From the NCBI RefSeq assembly GCF_003858635.1, contig NZ_RQJO01000007.1:1737941-1801940 (forward strand): DNA of 64,000 bases. The letters run 5' to 3'. The notes beneath the pieces were generated by a model. It made no database searches. It was not told the DNA's origin and saw only the letters and a program-made list of their open reading frames with translations. Source of the DNA: Larkinella rosea (GTDB lineage Bacteria; Bacteroidota; Bacteroidia; Cytophagales; Spirosomataceae). Positions within the stretch are counted from its first letter, which is position 1; the number at the start of each line of letters is the position of its first letter. Below are positions 8,639-17,538 of this stretch, piece after piece. The position numbers and the translations under genes were made by a program.

Positions 8639-9715
8639 TCATTTACATCCCCTGCCGTAAATTACCACCTGGCCATCGACAACTTCGTATCGTGCCTGGA
8701 TGGTCTCGCAGACTAAGGTCAGTTTTTCGTAAAAAGAACCGTTCGTTAAAGTGCCGGTCAGGTTACAGTCTTTGAGTAAATCCGGGTCAAAAATCATTTT
8801 AACACCATACGATTTTTCGAGGGATGAAAAAACCGTCGGTATTGGGGTTTCCGAGAACTCCAGGGGCTGATTATCCGCGGGTTTGCTGAGCATGACCGGT
8901 TTTTCGACGAGTGTTTTGACCAATCGATCATCGGCCTTCACAAAAACGGCCTGTTGATTGGGGGTCAGAATGATTTCGTCGGAAAGCGTCGGACGGGTTG
9001 CCTGTCCGGCAGTTTGTTTGAAAACCGTCACCTTTCCCGTCCGAACGGCAACAGAAACATTCGCGTCTGCGTCGTAGGCCTTAATCCGAAAGCTGGTGCC
9101 CAGCACTTTGGTCACCACATTCCCGGTGTACACCAGAAACGGCTTTTCCGGATTTTTGGTCACCTGAAAAAATGCCTCGCCGGTCAATTGCACTTCGCGC
9201 TTCACGTTTCCAAAACCGGTTTTAATCAGCAATCGGCTGGCTGGTTCCAGAATGACCTCGCTCCCGTCGGAAAGCCGGATCGTTTTGGGGGAAGGCGTTG
9301 AATTGAACTCTTCCCGCTGTTGTTCAGAATCAACCCGATTGGAAAGGGTTTTCGGCCTGCCAGATGGGAAACCATTCCACCAAAAACCGTAACCAATTCC
9401 TGCCACTACCACCAGCATAGCGGCAAATTGAACCCAGCGGTTTTGGAAAAAAGGAGGTTTAAATACCGGCGTCTCGATGCCCGACAGAATCTGCGCGATA
9501 GCGGTTTCAACCTCAGCGGGATCAGTAGGGGCAGATTCGATGCGCAGGGCGACGACCAGCGATTTGGCCTGCTCCAGTGTGTCGTATTGCTCAGGATGTG
9601 TGGCCCGCCAGGTGGTCCAGAAGGTGTCGTCAGCGGGCAACTGGCCCAACGCCCACTTCCGGAAATAGGGGTCCTGCACGAAGTCATCGGGCTGGTAGTG
9701 CGAATAATTTTTCAT
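8639..9715 (-). CDS. FecR-family anti-sigma factor
   Basis: The 358-aa protein has an N-terminal cytoplasmic region, one membrane segment (about residues 90-110, FAAMLVVVAGIGYGFWW), a FecR domain (about 135-235, with TIRLSDGSEVILEPASRL, GEAFFQVTKNPEKPFLVYTG and VLGTSFRIKAY) and a C-terminal DUF4974 domain (about 285-355) that resembles an STN fold. Such proteins hold an ECF sigma factor at the membrane and release it when the cognate TonB-dependent receptor binds its ligand. The start codon overlaps the sigma-factor stop by 4 nt (ATGA), so translation is coupled. The matching receptor is the STN-bearing SusC just downstream. Confidence 0.95.
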   Translation of the reverse strand: MKNYSHYQPDDFVQDPYFRKWALGQLPADDTFWTTWRATHPEQYDTLEQAKSLVVALRIESAPTDPAEVETAIAQILSGIETPVFKPPFFQNRWVQFAAMLVVVAGIGYGFWWNGFPSGRPKTLSNRVDSEQQREEFNSTPSPKTIRLSDGSEVILEPASRLLIKTGFGNVKREVQLTGEAFFQVTKNPEKPFLVYTGNVVTKVLGTSFRIKAYDADANVSVAVRTGKVTVFKQTAGQATRPTLSDEIILTPNQQAVFVKADDRLVKTLVEKPVMLSKPADNQPLEFSETPIPTVFSSLEKSYGVKMIFDPDLLKDCNLTGTLTNGSFYEKLTLVCETIQARYEVVDGQVVIYGRGCK

Positions 9716-10344
9716 GGATTGAGGGCCGAAAAAACCGCCACGACAACCGTCATAAACCAGTTTTTTCGAAGTAGTTTGAGGGATTCATACACCAGATTGA
9801 CGGCCGAATGGTAATTGATGGCCATTACCCGGGCAATGTCGTCATACTCCATTTCCTGAAAAAACCGCAGGTAAATAGCTTCCCGCTGGCGTTTGGTCAG
9901 TTTGTCGAGATGAACCCGGAGCCGTTTCAGGTCTTCGTGCTGAACTTCGTTGTTGATCAGGTACGACTCGATGGTAAACTGAACTTCAAAGGCGTAGTCG
10001 TTGGTTACTTCATCGGCTTCCCGAAACCAGCGCAACCGTTTGGTTTCCCGCACCAATTTCCGGCGCAGCGACGTCAGCAGATACGGTTTCAGCATTCGCA
10101 CGTCGTCGAGTCCCTCCCGCTGGTTCCAGAGTTCGATGAACAAATCGTGCAAACAATCTTTAACAAACTCCCGATCGCGCTGAAAACGAACGCCATAATT
10201 GAGCAACAACGGGTAATAGAGATTCAGTAATTTGGCAAAAGCGTTCCGATCTCCCTGTTTGAAGGATTGCCAGAGCGCGTACTCTTGTCCACTTTCCGGC
10301 AAAAGGGACGAGTCCTGCCAGTTAAAAAGGTTGGGTTTAGGCAT
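9712..10344 (-). CDS. ECF-type RNA polymerase sigma factor (SusCD-linked)
   Basis: The 210-aa product has sigma region 2 (about residues 35-95, with FVKDCLHDLFIELWNQRE) and region 4 (about 145-195, with LTKRQREAIYLRFFQEMEYDDIARVM and the recognition helix following). It belongs to the Bacteroidetes FecI-like group. It opens the minus-strand series sigma-FecR-SusC-SusD-hydrolases and overlaps fecR by 4 nt. The last residues (WFMTVVVAVFSALNP) are hydrophobic, which is slightly unusual for a soluble sigma factor. It probably directs transcription of the SusC operon on substrate sensing (inference from this well-known arrangement). Confidence 0.95.
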   Translation of the reverse strand: MPKPNLFNWQDSSLLPESGQEYALWQSFKQGDRNAFAKLLNLYYPLLLNYGVRFQRDREFVKDCLHDLFIELWNQREGLDDVRMLKPYLLTSLRRKLVRETKRLRWFREADEVTNDYAFEVQFTIESYLINNEVQHEDLKRLRVHLDKLTKRQREAIYLRFFQEMEYDDIARVMAINYHSAVNLVYESLKLLRKNWFMTVVVAVFSALNP

Positions 10345-10478
10345 ATGAACAGGTGCGTTTCAGGCAACAGCCTGCTTTACAAGCAAAACATAACTTTCCT
10401 ACTTCATACTGGTAAGAGGCATGAAATAGGAATTTGTCCTGAAAAAAAATGAAAATAGTTCGGTGAAGGGAAAAAAAA

Positions 10479-10568
10479 GTTTCGCGGAGTTAAGCGGAGA
10501 GAAAAGGAGTTAAGCAGAGAAAAATAACTCTGCTTAACTCCTTTTCTCTCCGCTTAACTCCGCGAAAC
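10479..10568. repeat. Perfect 41-bp inverted repeat, copy 1 of a hairpin family
   Basis: Arm 10479-10519 is the exact reverse complement of arm 10528-10568, with an 8-nt loop AAAAATAA. Each arm itself contains a repeated module GGAGTTAAGC-(G/A)GAGA. The outer flanks also mirror each other loosely (CGGTGAA followed by an A-rich stretch on both sides). It starts 11 nt past the stop of the propeller-toroid gene at 10580-12799 and could terminate or protect that mRNA. Related copies lie at 12819-12899 and 17439-17525. Confidence 0.9.
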
Positions 10569-10579
10569 AACTTCTCTTT

Positions 10580-12799
10580 TTATTTCACCGGCGCAGAGAT
10601 TACTCCAAGATACCGTCCCATCCAGTAGGGTAACAGGAACGAATCACCGGCGCTGAGTTCGCTCATGCCGTTGTGGCCGGGCCGGTCGAGTTTGAAGAGG
10701 TTGCGGTTGTGCTTGAGTTCGGGCCGCTCGTCGGGTGGTAAAACAAGGGTGGTGGTTTGTTCCCGAAAGTTTTCCGGCACAAAATCGAGGTCTTTGCGGT
10801 GGCTGTTCATCACGCTCCACTCGATCATGTCGAGCGGAAATTCCTGCAAATGCCAGACGGTTTCGTCTAAATCGAAGGTCTTGGCACCGGTCATGGCGTA
10901 ACAGAGGTTCCAGAGGCTGTTTTTCTCCGGTCGTTCAAACTCCCAGTGTTCCCTGATCGTTGCTCCAAATTTGGCTTGCAGTTCCTTGTCGAACGCATAC
11001 GGATACAGGCACCAATAGGCCAGAAAATACATTTCGTCGTCAGAGTGGTTCCATTCTTTGGAGAGCATTTTGGCCCATTCAGTGGCGTTGGGCGGGGTTT
11101 TGCCAATTTCGCCCATCGGCCGCATCAGGTTTTCGAGGTAGCCGTGTTTTTCCATCAACTCATACGCCTTCTCTTTGTAAACCGGTTTTTTGGTGAAATG
11201 ATAAGCCGCCTGCAAAAACGCGATGATGTTGGATGAGTTGATTTTCCGATCGCCGACCATCGTTGGAAAACCGTTCACATAATCCGGGTGCCACTTGGCC
11301 CAAAGCGTCGGTTTGCCGTCAAAATCAATCAGATACCAGTTGTTGTTGATGATGTTGGTCATCAGTTTATCGATCAGGTCAATGGCCCGTTTCCGCGTTT
11401 CGCCTTCGGTCAGCCCGGCAATTTGGGTCAGGGCAAAAAACTGCCCAACGGTCTGGTCGCTGCTGGTGGTTCCGCGCCAGTCCCAGTTGCCCTCTTTGGC
11501 GTGGGTCCAACCGTTGGTCAAACCGCCGTCCCATTTTTCCGGTTTAAACTTAAAGTAACCTTTTCGTTCAAAACCGCGCGCAAAATAGCCGGGCATGCTC
11601 GTGATGGTAAAAAGCCGCTCCATCGCTTCAAACGATTCCAGCCAGTTCTGCAACGCTTCCGGATCGCCGGTTACTTTGTATCGATACAACTGGCTCACCA
11701 GGTACATGGCCGTCCAGAGGTTGTCGCTGTCGCGTTGTCCCATTTCAAAGGTGGACAAATCACCGTTTTTCAGCGTCGAAACATCGCAGTTAAAACCGTA
11801 GCGAATGTGCCGTTGCCGAACCTGTTTTTCGTACATCAGGGCTTTATCGTTCAACGTCATCTCCCGAAACTGGATTTCGCCCAAGCCTTTATTGGTCAGA
11901 ATCAGGACGGTTTTTCCTTCGCCTTCTGAAATATGAATAATCCGATTTCCCGGCACCCAGCGTTCGCCGTAATAATAATTGAACTTGCCATCCGGGCGAA
12001 GCATGAAAGCCCCCAGATTCGACCCAAACCAGATGTTGCCGTGAACGTATGCAATGGTGGTCAGATTCGTAACCGGGAGTCTTTTCTGAATGCTTCCGAC
12101 GGTCTTGTTCTGAACCGGATCGAAAACCAGATAGCCGTCGCGTGTTCCGAGGTAAAGTTCATTTTTCACGAGCGCAAAACACGTCAGCCCTGGTTGACGC
12201 AAGGCCATCCTTAATCTATTATCAGACAACGAAAGCAAGCTGAGTGACTGATCACCCAGAATCCAAAACTGGTTTTTGGCCTCATCGAACAGAATGTCTT
12301 TTACCTTGTCATTGGTCAGTTTACCAGTCCAGACAACGGTTGAATCCTGAAGCAATTTCAATGTACTTCCGTCCGAAACCAGGTACGCAAACCGGTCGGT
12401 TCCGGGGCAGAAAATACGGGCTTTCGGCAAACCGTGCCGGGCCAGCAGCTTCCCGGCCCAGGCATTACTGAGTACGGTTTGATCATCCAGGTAGACAAAT
12501 TGATTCTGGTGAATGCCCAGACTCGCCAGCTTTTTGTCGGCCATCGGTCGGTAGGCCCGAACGGGCTCCAGCGTCCCCGGATACTGAAACTGGCCGCCAG
12601 ATGGTTGCAGCAGCCCTTTCGACGACAGAATCTGAATGGCGCCATTGCGGTCGGCAACTACTTTAGACAAAACCGTTGTCGTGTCTTTCAGATAATGCTT
12701 GACGCTGTAGTCCTGAACGTATGGAACATCCTGATAAACTGAAGTTTGCGCATACAGCACTTCAGTTGACAAGGCTATGAGAAGTAAAAGTTTTTTCAT
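10580..12799 (-). CDS. Secreted beta-propeller plus predicted alpha/alpha-toroid protein, paralogue A
   Basis: I do not recognise a named function. The 739-aa protein has a signal peptide (cleavage near YAQ, residue 18). An N-terminal half (about 20-320) has repeats such as NQFWILGDQSLSLLSL, NIWFGSNLGAFMLRPDGKF and VLILTNKGLGEI, which look like two-component-regulator-type propeller blades. The helical C-terminal half (about 330-735) is rich in W, Y and F and resembles (alpha/alpha)6 glycoside hydrolases or lyases. Motifs shared with its neighbour at 12910-15135 include TTSSD, DGKPT, NSSNI, NHSDDEMYF, PLDxxxWxV, LPPDERP and the closing LLPYWMGRYLGVI. The acid pair in NHSDDE is a candidate active-site element. 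Position beside SusCD, sialidase-like and deacetylase genes argues for glycan processing (inference). Confidence 0.85.
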   Translation of the reverse strand: MKKLLLLIALSTEVLYAQTSVYQDVPYVQDYSVKHYLKDTTTVLSKVVADRNGAIQILSSKGLLQPSGGQFQYPGTLEPVRAYRPMADKKLASLGIHQNQFVYLDDQTVLSNAWAGKLLARHGLPKARIFCPGTDRFAYLVSDGSTLKLLQDSTVVWTGKLTNDKVKDILFDEAKNQFWILGDQSLSLLSLSDNRLRMALRQPGLTCFALVKNELYLGTRDGYLVFDPVQNKTVGSIQKRLPVTNLTTIAYVHGNIWFGSNLGAFMLRPDGKFNYYYGERWVPGNRIIHISEGEGKTVLILTNKGLGEIQFREMTLNDKALMYEKQVRQRHIRYGFNCDVSTLKNGDLSTFEMGQRDSDNLWTAMYLVSQLYRYKVTGDPEALQNWLESFEAMERLFTITSMPGYFARGFERKGYFKFKPEKWDGGLTNGWTHAKEGNWDWRGTTSSDQTVGQFFALTQIAGLTEGETRKRAIDLIDKLMTNIINNNWYLIDFDGKPTLWAKWHPDYVNGFPTMVGDRKINSSNIIAFLQAAYHFTKKPVYKEKAYELMEKHGYLENLMRPMGEIGKTPPNATEWAKMLSKEWNHSDDEMYFLAYWCLYPYAFDKELQAKFGATIREHWEFERPEKNSLWNLCYAMTGAKTFDLDETVWHLQEFPLDMIEWSVMNSHRKDLDFVPENFREQTTTLVLPPDERPELKHNRNLFKLDRPGHNGMSELSAGDSFLLPYWMGRYLGVISAPVK

Positions 12800-12818
12800 A
12801 TGTCCGGTTAAAAAGTTA

Positions 12819-12899
12819 TTTCGCAGCGTTAAGCGGAGTAGGTCAGAGTTAACAGAGAAATCTCCGCTTCACTCTTTTTCTCTGTTTAACTCTGCGAAA
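12819..12899. repeat. Imperfect inverted repeat, copy 2 of the hairpin family
   Basis: The outer ends TTTCGCAG (12819-12826) and CTGCGAAA (12892-12899) are exact complements. The inner parts carry GTTAAGCGGAG and CTCCGCTTCACTC blocks in opposite orientation, with several mismatches. The vocabulary (GCGGAG, GTTAA, CAGAG) is that of the perfect copy at 10479-10568. It lies 10 nt beyond the stop of paralogue B and just upstream of paralogue A. Confidence 0.8.
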
Positions 12900-12909
12900 C
12901 AATTTCTTT

Positions 12910-15135
12910 TTATTTGACCACAATCGGTGCCGAGATCACGCCCAGATACCGGCCCATCCAGTAGGGCAACAACCAGATGTCGCCCGCACTGTGTTCCGAG
13001 CCGCCACTGCGTCCTTGCCGATCCAGGGTAAACATGTTGCCATTATGCCGTTGAATGGGTCGCTCGTCGGGTGGGAGAACTTCTTTGGTCGTTTGCCGCC
13101 GGAAGTTTTCCGGTATCAATTCGATGTCCTTGCGGTGGCTGTTGTGCACTGACCAGTCGATGAGATCCAATGGATGTTCCTGCAAATACCAGACAGCTTC
13201 TTTCAAATCGAAGTCCTTTGTACCCGTCAAGGCCGTGAAAATGTTCCAGGCTCCTTCCTTCTCAGGGCGTTCGGCCTGCCAGTGATCGATGATCTGTTGT
13301 TTATATTTTGTTTTCAGCGTATCGTTAAAAGCATACCGGTATAATCCCCAGTACCCGACGAAATACATCTCATCGTCGGAGTGATTCCAGCCGTCCGACA
13401 TGTGTTTGGCGTGTTCATCTGCGTCCGCCGGTGCTTTCCCAATGGCCTGCATCGAGCCCATCATGTTGGTCAGGTAACCGTGTTTCTGCATCAGCTCAAA
13501 CGCCTTCTTTTTGTACTTTTCCTTTTTTGTAAAATGATAGGCGGTTTGAAGCATGGCCACAATGTTCGACGAATTCAGCTTCCGATCGCCCACATTTGGC
13601 GGAAACGAATTGACATAAGCCGGATTCCACTTGCCCCATTGCGTCGGTTTTCCGTCGAAGTCGATGAGGTACATGTCGTGCGTAATGATGTGGTTCATCA
13701 GGGTGTCGATGAGCGTAATGGCACGGCCTTTCAGGTCTTTGTCGGGTATCAATTCGGCCATCGCACCAAACGCAAAAATGTGACCGATGACCTCATCGCT
13801 GCTGGTCGTCGATTTCCAGTCCCACTCCTTGTCTTTGGCGTGTTGCCACCGTTCCGAGTCGGAAAGCTCCTTGATGTGACCGCTGCGTTCGAAGGACCGG
13901 GCCGGAAAACCGGGAACCGGCGTGATGGTATAAAGTCGCTCCATGGCGTCGAGCGACTCCCGGCAGTTTTGCAGCGCTTCGGGATCCTTCGTCACGGCGT
14001 AGCGGAAAATTTCACCGCCCAGATACATCGAGGTCCATAAACCGTCGTTGTCCGAGTCTTCCAGAAAACCGGTCGACAAATTGCCTTTTTCCATGCGGTC
14101 GAGCGTTGAATTGAATCCCACCCGAATGTGACGACTCCGCACTTGCTGATCAAAAAAAACGGCTTTATCGTGCAGGGTCATCTGCTTGAAAACAATCTGG
14201 CCCAAACCAGCCTGCGTCAGAATCAAGACCGAGTTTTTCGGGCCTTTCGAAATATTTGTAACCACGTCACCGGGCAACCAGCGTTCGCCAGCGTAATAAT
14301 CGAACTTTCCATCCCTGCGCAGCGCAAAAGCGCCTTTTGTCGACCCGAACCATAGCTTGCCGTCGACCTCCGAAACCGCCGTGATCTCGGTCCAGGGAAG
14401 TTTCTGGTGAATCGCTCCGACCTGCTTTTTAGTAGCCACATCGAATTCGACGTAGCCGTTGTTCGTTCCAATGATTGCCTTTTTGCCCTGAGCGGCTAAA
14501 TCAAAGGCCGTAAAACCGGTTCCGTCCAGCACTTTTGTCAGCCTGGGCGTCGCAACGGATAGCGTGTTCAACGACTTTTTGCCCAGAATCCAGAACAGAT
14601 TGGCACCCGGCTGATACCGAACCCCTACTACTTCATCGCCCGGCAAATCGCCTTTCCAGACGGTTTTGGAATCTTTGACCAAACTCGCCGACGATCCGTC
14701 GGAAACGAGAAACGTAAAGTCCGGACCCGCCTGGAAAAATTTGGCATTCGGCAGGTTGTGTTCCGAAAAAAGTTTACCTGCCCAGGCATTGCTGAAAACC
14801 ACCTTGTCGCTGAGGTAGACAAACTGCTGGTGGTATTCGCCCAAAGCCGCTAGCTTTTTATCCTTCATAAACCGGTATGTGTTGTCGGGCTGCAAGGTGC
14901 CGGGATACAAAAACTGGCCGTCGTGCGGGTGCAGGAGTTCTCCTTTGGAAGTCAGGATCTGAATGGCTCCGTTGCGGTCGGCATGGGCATGTAGCAGGTC
15001 GCCGGTGGATTTGTCGGAGTAATATTTGATGCTGTAATCCTGCCAATATGGTTTGTCCTGGTAAACCGGCTGCGACTGGGCGTAGCAGATGGCGGAAGTT
15101 AAGGCTAAGAAAATAATGAAAATTGAGGTTCGCAT
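12910..15135 (-). CDS. Secreted beta-propeller plus predicted alpha/alpha-toroid protein, paralogue B
   Basis: This 741-aa protein is a close homologue of paralogue A along the whole length and has the same layout: signal peptide ending CYAQ (about residue 20), propeller-like N-terminal half, helical C-terminal half. Conserved blocks include TTSSDEVIGHIFAFG, IDFDGKPTQWGKW, SSNIVAMLQTAYHFTKK, NHSDDEMYFVGYWGLYRYAF, NSHRKDIELIPENFR and the end LLPYWMGRYLGVISAP. The function is not established; a secreted glycan-active enzyme is the best guess. It lies 45 nt downstream of the sialidase-like gene at 15181-16365 on the same strand, so it may be cotranscribed with that gene and with the deacetylase. 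Confidence 0.85.
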   Translation of the reverse strand: MRTSIFIIFLALTSAICYAQSQPVYQDKPYWQDYSIKYYSDKSTGDLLHAHADRNGAIQILTSKGELLHPHDGQFLYPGTLQPDNTYRFMKDKKLAALGEYHQQFVYLSDKVVFSNAWAGKLFSEHNLPNAKFFQAGPDFTFLVSDGSSASLVKDSKTVWKGDLPGDEVVGVRYQPGANLFWILGKKSLNTLSVATPRLTKVLDGTGFTAFDLAAQGKKAIIGTNNGYVEFDVATKKQVGAIHQKLPWTEITAVSEVDGKLWFGSTKGAFALRRDGKFDYYAGERWLPGDVVTNISKGPKNSVLILTQAGLGQIVFKQMTLHDKAVFFDQQVRSRHIRVGFNSTLDRMEKGNLSTGFLEDSDNDGLWTSMYLGGEIFRYAVTKDPEALQNCRESLDAMERLYTITPVPGFPARSFERSGHIKELSDSERWQHAKDKEWDWKSTTSSDEVIGHIFAFGAMAELIPDKDLKGRAITLIDTLMNHIITHDMYLIDFDGKPTQWGKWNPAYVNSFPPNVGDRKLNSSNIVAMLQTAYHFTKKEKYKKKAFELMQKHGYLTNMMGSMQAIGKAPADADEHAKHMSDGWNHSDDEMYFVGYWGLYRYAFNDTLKTKYKQQIIDHWQAERPEKEGAWNIFTALTGTKDFDLKEAVWYLQEHPLDLIDWSVHNSHRKDIELIPENFRRQTTKEVLPPDERPIQRHNGNMFTLDRQGRSGGSEHSAGDIWLLPYWMGRYLGVISAPIVVK

Positions 15136-15180
15136 GAGAATTGGGGTTGTATATACTGAATGGGAAGCTGTGTGGACGGG

Positions 15181-16365
15181 TTACTGGCCAATTTTTGCGG
15201 GATCGACCACGACATATTTAATCGAATTCTGTCCTTTGCCGAGGTGATACGAATACGTCAGGTGAATGTGCCCGCCCGGCGCCTGAATCATCGACGGATA
15301 CGAAAAACCGCCTTCGCCCTTCTGTTTATCTTCAATGCGGTTTTTCCATTTCCAGGTTTTTCCCTCATCGTCGGAGAGAAACAGGCTCAGCCGGTAGCGG
15401 CCATCGTCGATATCATTCCCGAAAAAGGCCCACCGGCCATCCCGAAGACGAAGCAATTCGACACTGGCGGTATTCGGAATGTCCGATTTCACGGTTGCGG
15501 TCCAGCTTTCGCCCTGGTCTTTCGATTCGCTGATGTGAACGCGGCTGGGTTGGTCGCCACTGTCGCGCATGTAAGCCACAACGGTACCATCGTTCCGCCG
15601 GGCGAGTGCGGGCTGAATCGGGCCGCGACCCACAATCGGCAGGCTTGGTCGCCAGGTGGTTCCGTCGTCATCCGAAATCGCCACCATCGACAGATTCAAT
15701 CCGTCGGAATAGAGCGGCAACAGAATCCGGCCGTTGTCGAGTTGCAGCGGTTTGATGCGCGTCATCCAGCCAAAGCTGCGTTTCCGGAGATCACGACTGG
15801 CTTCGACAATCATATCGTCGTATTTGGGCGCGTATTCGGCCCAGCCCGCTGGATTTTCCGGTAACTGCTTCATTTTTAAAGCGACTTCCTTAGCAAACCG
15901 GTCATCGGGTTTGAGTAGCATATTGTCCTGCCAGTTCCAGACGGGCGCACCGGTTTTGGTATAATCGACAGCGGTTTTAAATCGCAGAATCGAGTTCTCC
16001 CAGCGATTGGCCTGGACGGCAATCCAGACCAGGAACAGCTTGTTTTGCCGGTTGAGAAAAAGAACGGGATTACAGTCCGGCAAACCGGGTGTGTCGGCCA
16101 TTAAAAACGGAGCGCTCCAGCTTTTCTGGCCTTTGACCAGCCGGGCGCCCATGATGCGCACATCGTCCGCCGAACGTTCCCCACTCCCCTGAAACCAGGC
16201 CGCCAGAAAATCGCCGTTCGGCAATGCCACGACGCTGCTGCCGTGAACATGTTCGTTCTGGTACGGAAAAATCAACTCTTCCCGAACCACCGTTGCAGTA
16301 GACTGTGCCAGCAATGCATTGGCTGACAGCATGATAAAACACAAAAACAGGCTCCGTTTTTTCAT
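15181..16365 (-). CDS. Secreted sialidase-like (BNR/Asp-box, PF13088-type) protein
   Basis: The 394-aa product has a signal peptide ending LLAQ (residue 21). Typical BNR_2 features follow: EHVHGSSVVALPNGDFLAAWFQG with a GSGERSADDV loop, DCNPVLF, ILLPLYSDG, and Asp boxes SDDDGTTW, SKDQGESW and SDDEGKTW. This family covers predicted neuraminidases and related propeller glycosidases, so sialic acid cannot be assumed to be the substrate. The start lies 1 nt after the stop of the deacetylase gene, suggesting coupled translation. Products of the two genes may act in sequence on an N-acetylated glycan (inference). Confidence 0.88.
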   Translation of the reverse strand: MKKRSLFLCFIMLSANALLAQSTATVVREELIFPYQNEHVHGSSVVALPNGDFLAAWFQGSGERSADDVRIMGARLVKGQKSWSAPFLMADTPGLPDCNPVLFLNRQNKLFLVWIAVQANRWENSILRFKTAVDYTKTGAPVWNWQDNMLLKPDDRFAKEVALKMKQLPENPAGWAEYAPKYDDMIVEASRDLRKRSFGWMTRIKPLQLDNGRILLPLYSDGLNLSMVAISDDDGTTWRPSLPIVGRGPIQPALARRNDGTVVAYMRDSGDQPSRVHISESKDQGESWTATVKSDIPNTASVELLRLRDGRWAFFGNDIDDGRYRLSLFLSDDEGKTWKWKNRIEDKQKGEGGFSYPSMIQAPGGHIHLTYSYHLGKGQNSIKYVVVDPAKIGQ

Positions 16366-16366
16366 G

Positions 16367-17422
16367 CTATTCTTTGACGGCCTTCCGACGCTGCATCAGT
16401 TCGCGCCAGGTGGTCAGCACAATGCCTTGTGATTCAATAAATGCTTTCAGATCCGGGTCCATCATCGACAGCATATCCGCGTAGCGCGAACCACCCGAAC
16501 CGCTGATGAATTTGAAGGTGTCGTTCTGCTCGTTGCTGTGGATAATGATCATGGCAACACCCGGTTTCATTTTGGTCAGGATTTCCTTAAATCGCTGGGT
16601 TTTGTATTTTCCCCAGGCCTCCGGCGTCGGGTTCGGCGTGTCTTTCGGTTTCCACTGACCGGTGTCGGCATACAGATCGTCGAGGACGGGCAAACCGGCT
16701 TTCCAGATTTTTGCGCCAATGGCCGGGGCCTGTTTCAGCGATTCCGGAATAGGCAAGTTCATGCCTTCCCTGTACTTGCCTTCCGCTTTCAGTTTGTCGA
16801 TCACCGGCTGAATTTCGCTGTCGACCAATAAAGTATTGTTGCCGCCGGGAAACATGACCGGAATGCCGTAATCAACGCCGACTTTGATGTATTTTTCCAG
16901 AAAAGCCGGGGTGGCAAACAGCGTTCCCATGTGCGAATCGAGGTGCGTCGGCTTCAGTCCCATTTTGATGGCCCGGTCGATCTGCGCCCGCATCTCCGTC
17001 TCCAGTTCGTCGGGTTTGCCGTTCTTCACCACATCGGCCACCTCCGGCCAGAGGGCACCTTCGTTGTCGGTCAGGCTGGGGACCTGCTTGATTCCGGCCA
17101 GGGGCGACCAGCGATAATCTTTCCACTCGGAGGTGAGCGTCAGGTGAATACCGGCGTCGATGGCTGGATTTTTCAGGACGTATTTGATAAAGCTGGCCGA
17201 CCAGGCGCAGGGCATCATGATGCTGGTGGAGGTGGCCACTCCCTGCTCGATGGATTTGATCGTTCCCTGATTGGCAGTCAGGTACATCCCGGCGTCGTCG
17301 ACGTGAAAAATGACGATTTTCTTGCCTTTCGGGTAGCCGAGCTTTTCGGCATACGTCGTCTGCGCCTGCGCGGATGCGGTAGTAAGCGTTGTGATCAGTA
17401 AAAGTGCTTTTAGCTTGTTCAT
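16367..17422 (-). CDS. Secreted ChbG/YdjC-family carbohydrate deacetylase
   Basis: The 351-aa protein has a signal peptide (cleavage near AQA-QT, residue 20) and the core of the YdjC/ChbG/HpnK family: HVDDAG at 40-45 supplies the metal-binding aspartates, GIHLTL at 91-96 and HLDSHMG at 160-166 supply further metal or catalytic histidines, and IIIHSNEQ lies near residue 300. Family members deacetylate N-acetylated oligosaccharides such as chitobiose. Most are cytoplasmic, so an export signal is notable and fits a periplasmic or surface step. It is 1 nt from the following sialidase-like gene. Length is somewhat larger than ChbG itself (about 250 aa). Confidence 0.88.
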   Translation of the reverse strand: MNKLKALLLITTLTTASAQAQTTYAEKLGYPKGKKIVIFHVDDAGMYLTANQGTIKSIEQGVATSTSIMMPCAWSASFIKYVLKNPAIDAGIHLTLTSEWKDYRWSPLAGIKQVPSLTDNEGALWPEVADVVKNGKPDELETEMRAQIDRAIKMGLKPTHLDSHMGTLFATPAFLEKYIKVGVDYGIPVMFPGGNNTLLVDSEIQPVIDKLKAEGKYREGMNLPIPESLKQAPAIGAKIWKAGLPVLDDLYADTGQWKPKDTPNPTPEAWGKYKTQRFKEILTKMKPGVAMIIIHSNEQNDTFKFISGSGGSRYADMLSMMDPDLKAFIESQGIVLTTWRELMQRRKAVKE

Positions 17423-17438
17423 AGATTTAAAGAAATTG

Positions 17439-17525
17439 TTTCGCGGAGTTCAGCGGAGAAAAGGGAGTTACGCAGAGATTTTTTTACTCCGCTTATCTCT
17501 TTTTTTACTCTGCTCGACTCCGCTA
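17439..17525. repeat. Imperfect inverted repeat, copy 3 of the hairpin family
   Basis: The left arm begins TTTCGCGGAGTTCAGCGGAG at 17439, and the right arm ends with GACTCCGCTAAAT, pairing with several mismatches. A T-rich centre separates them. The modules GCGGAGTT and ACGCAGAG match the perfect copy at 10479-10568. It lies directly after the stop of paralogue C (17539) and before the deacetylase gene. Confidence 0.75.
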
Positions 17526-17538
17526 AATAATTCAAAAC

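Noticed and set aside
10479-10568. Perfect inverted repeat considered as a miniature transposon (MITE)
   Set aside because: No target-site duplication is visible at the ends, the loop is only 8 nt, and all three copies sit at the same position relative to paralogous genes; a 3'-end hairpin is more likely.
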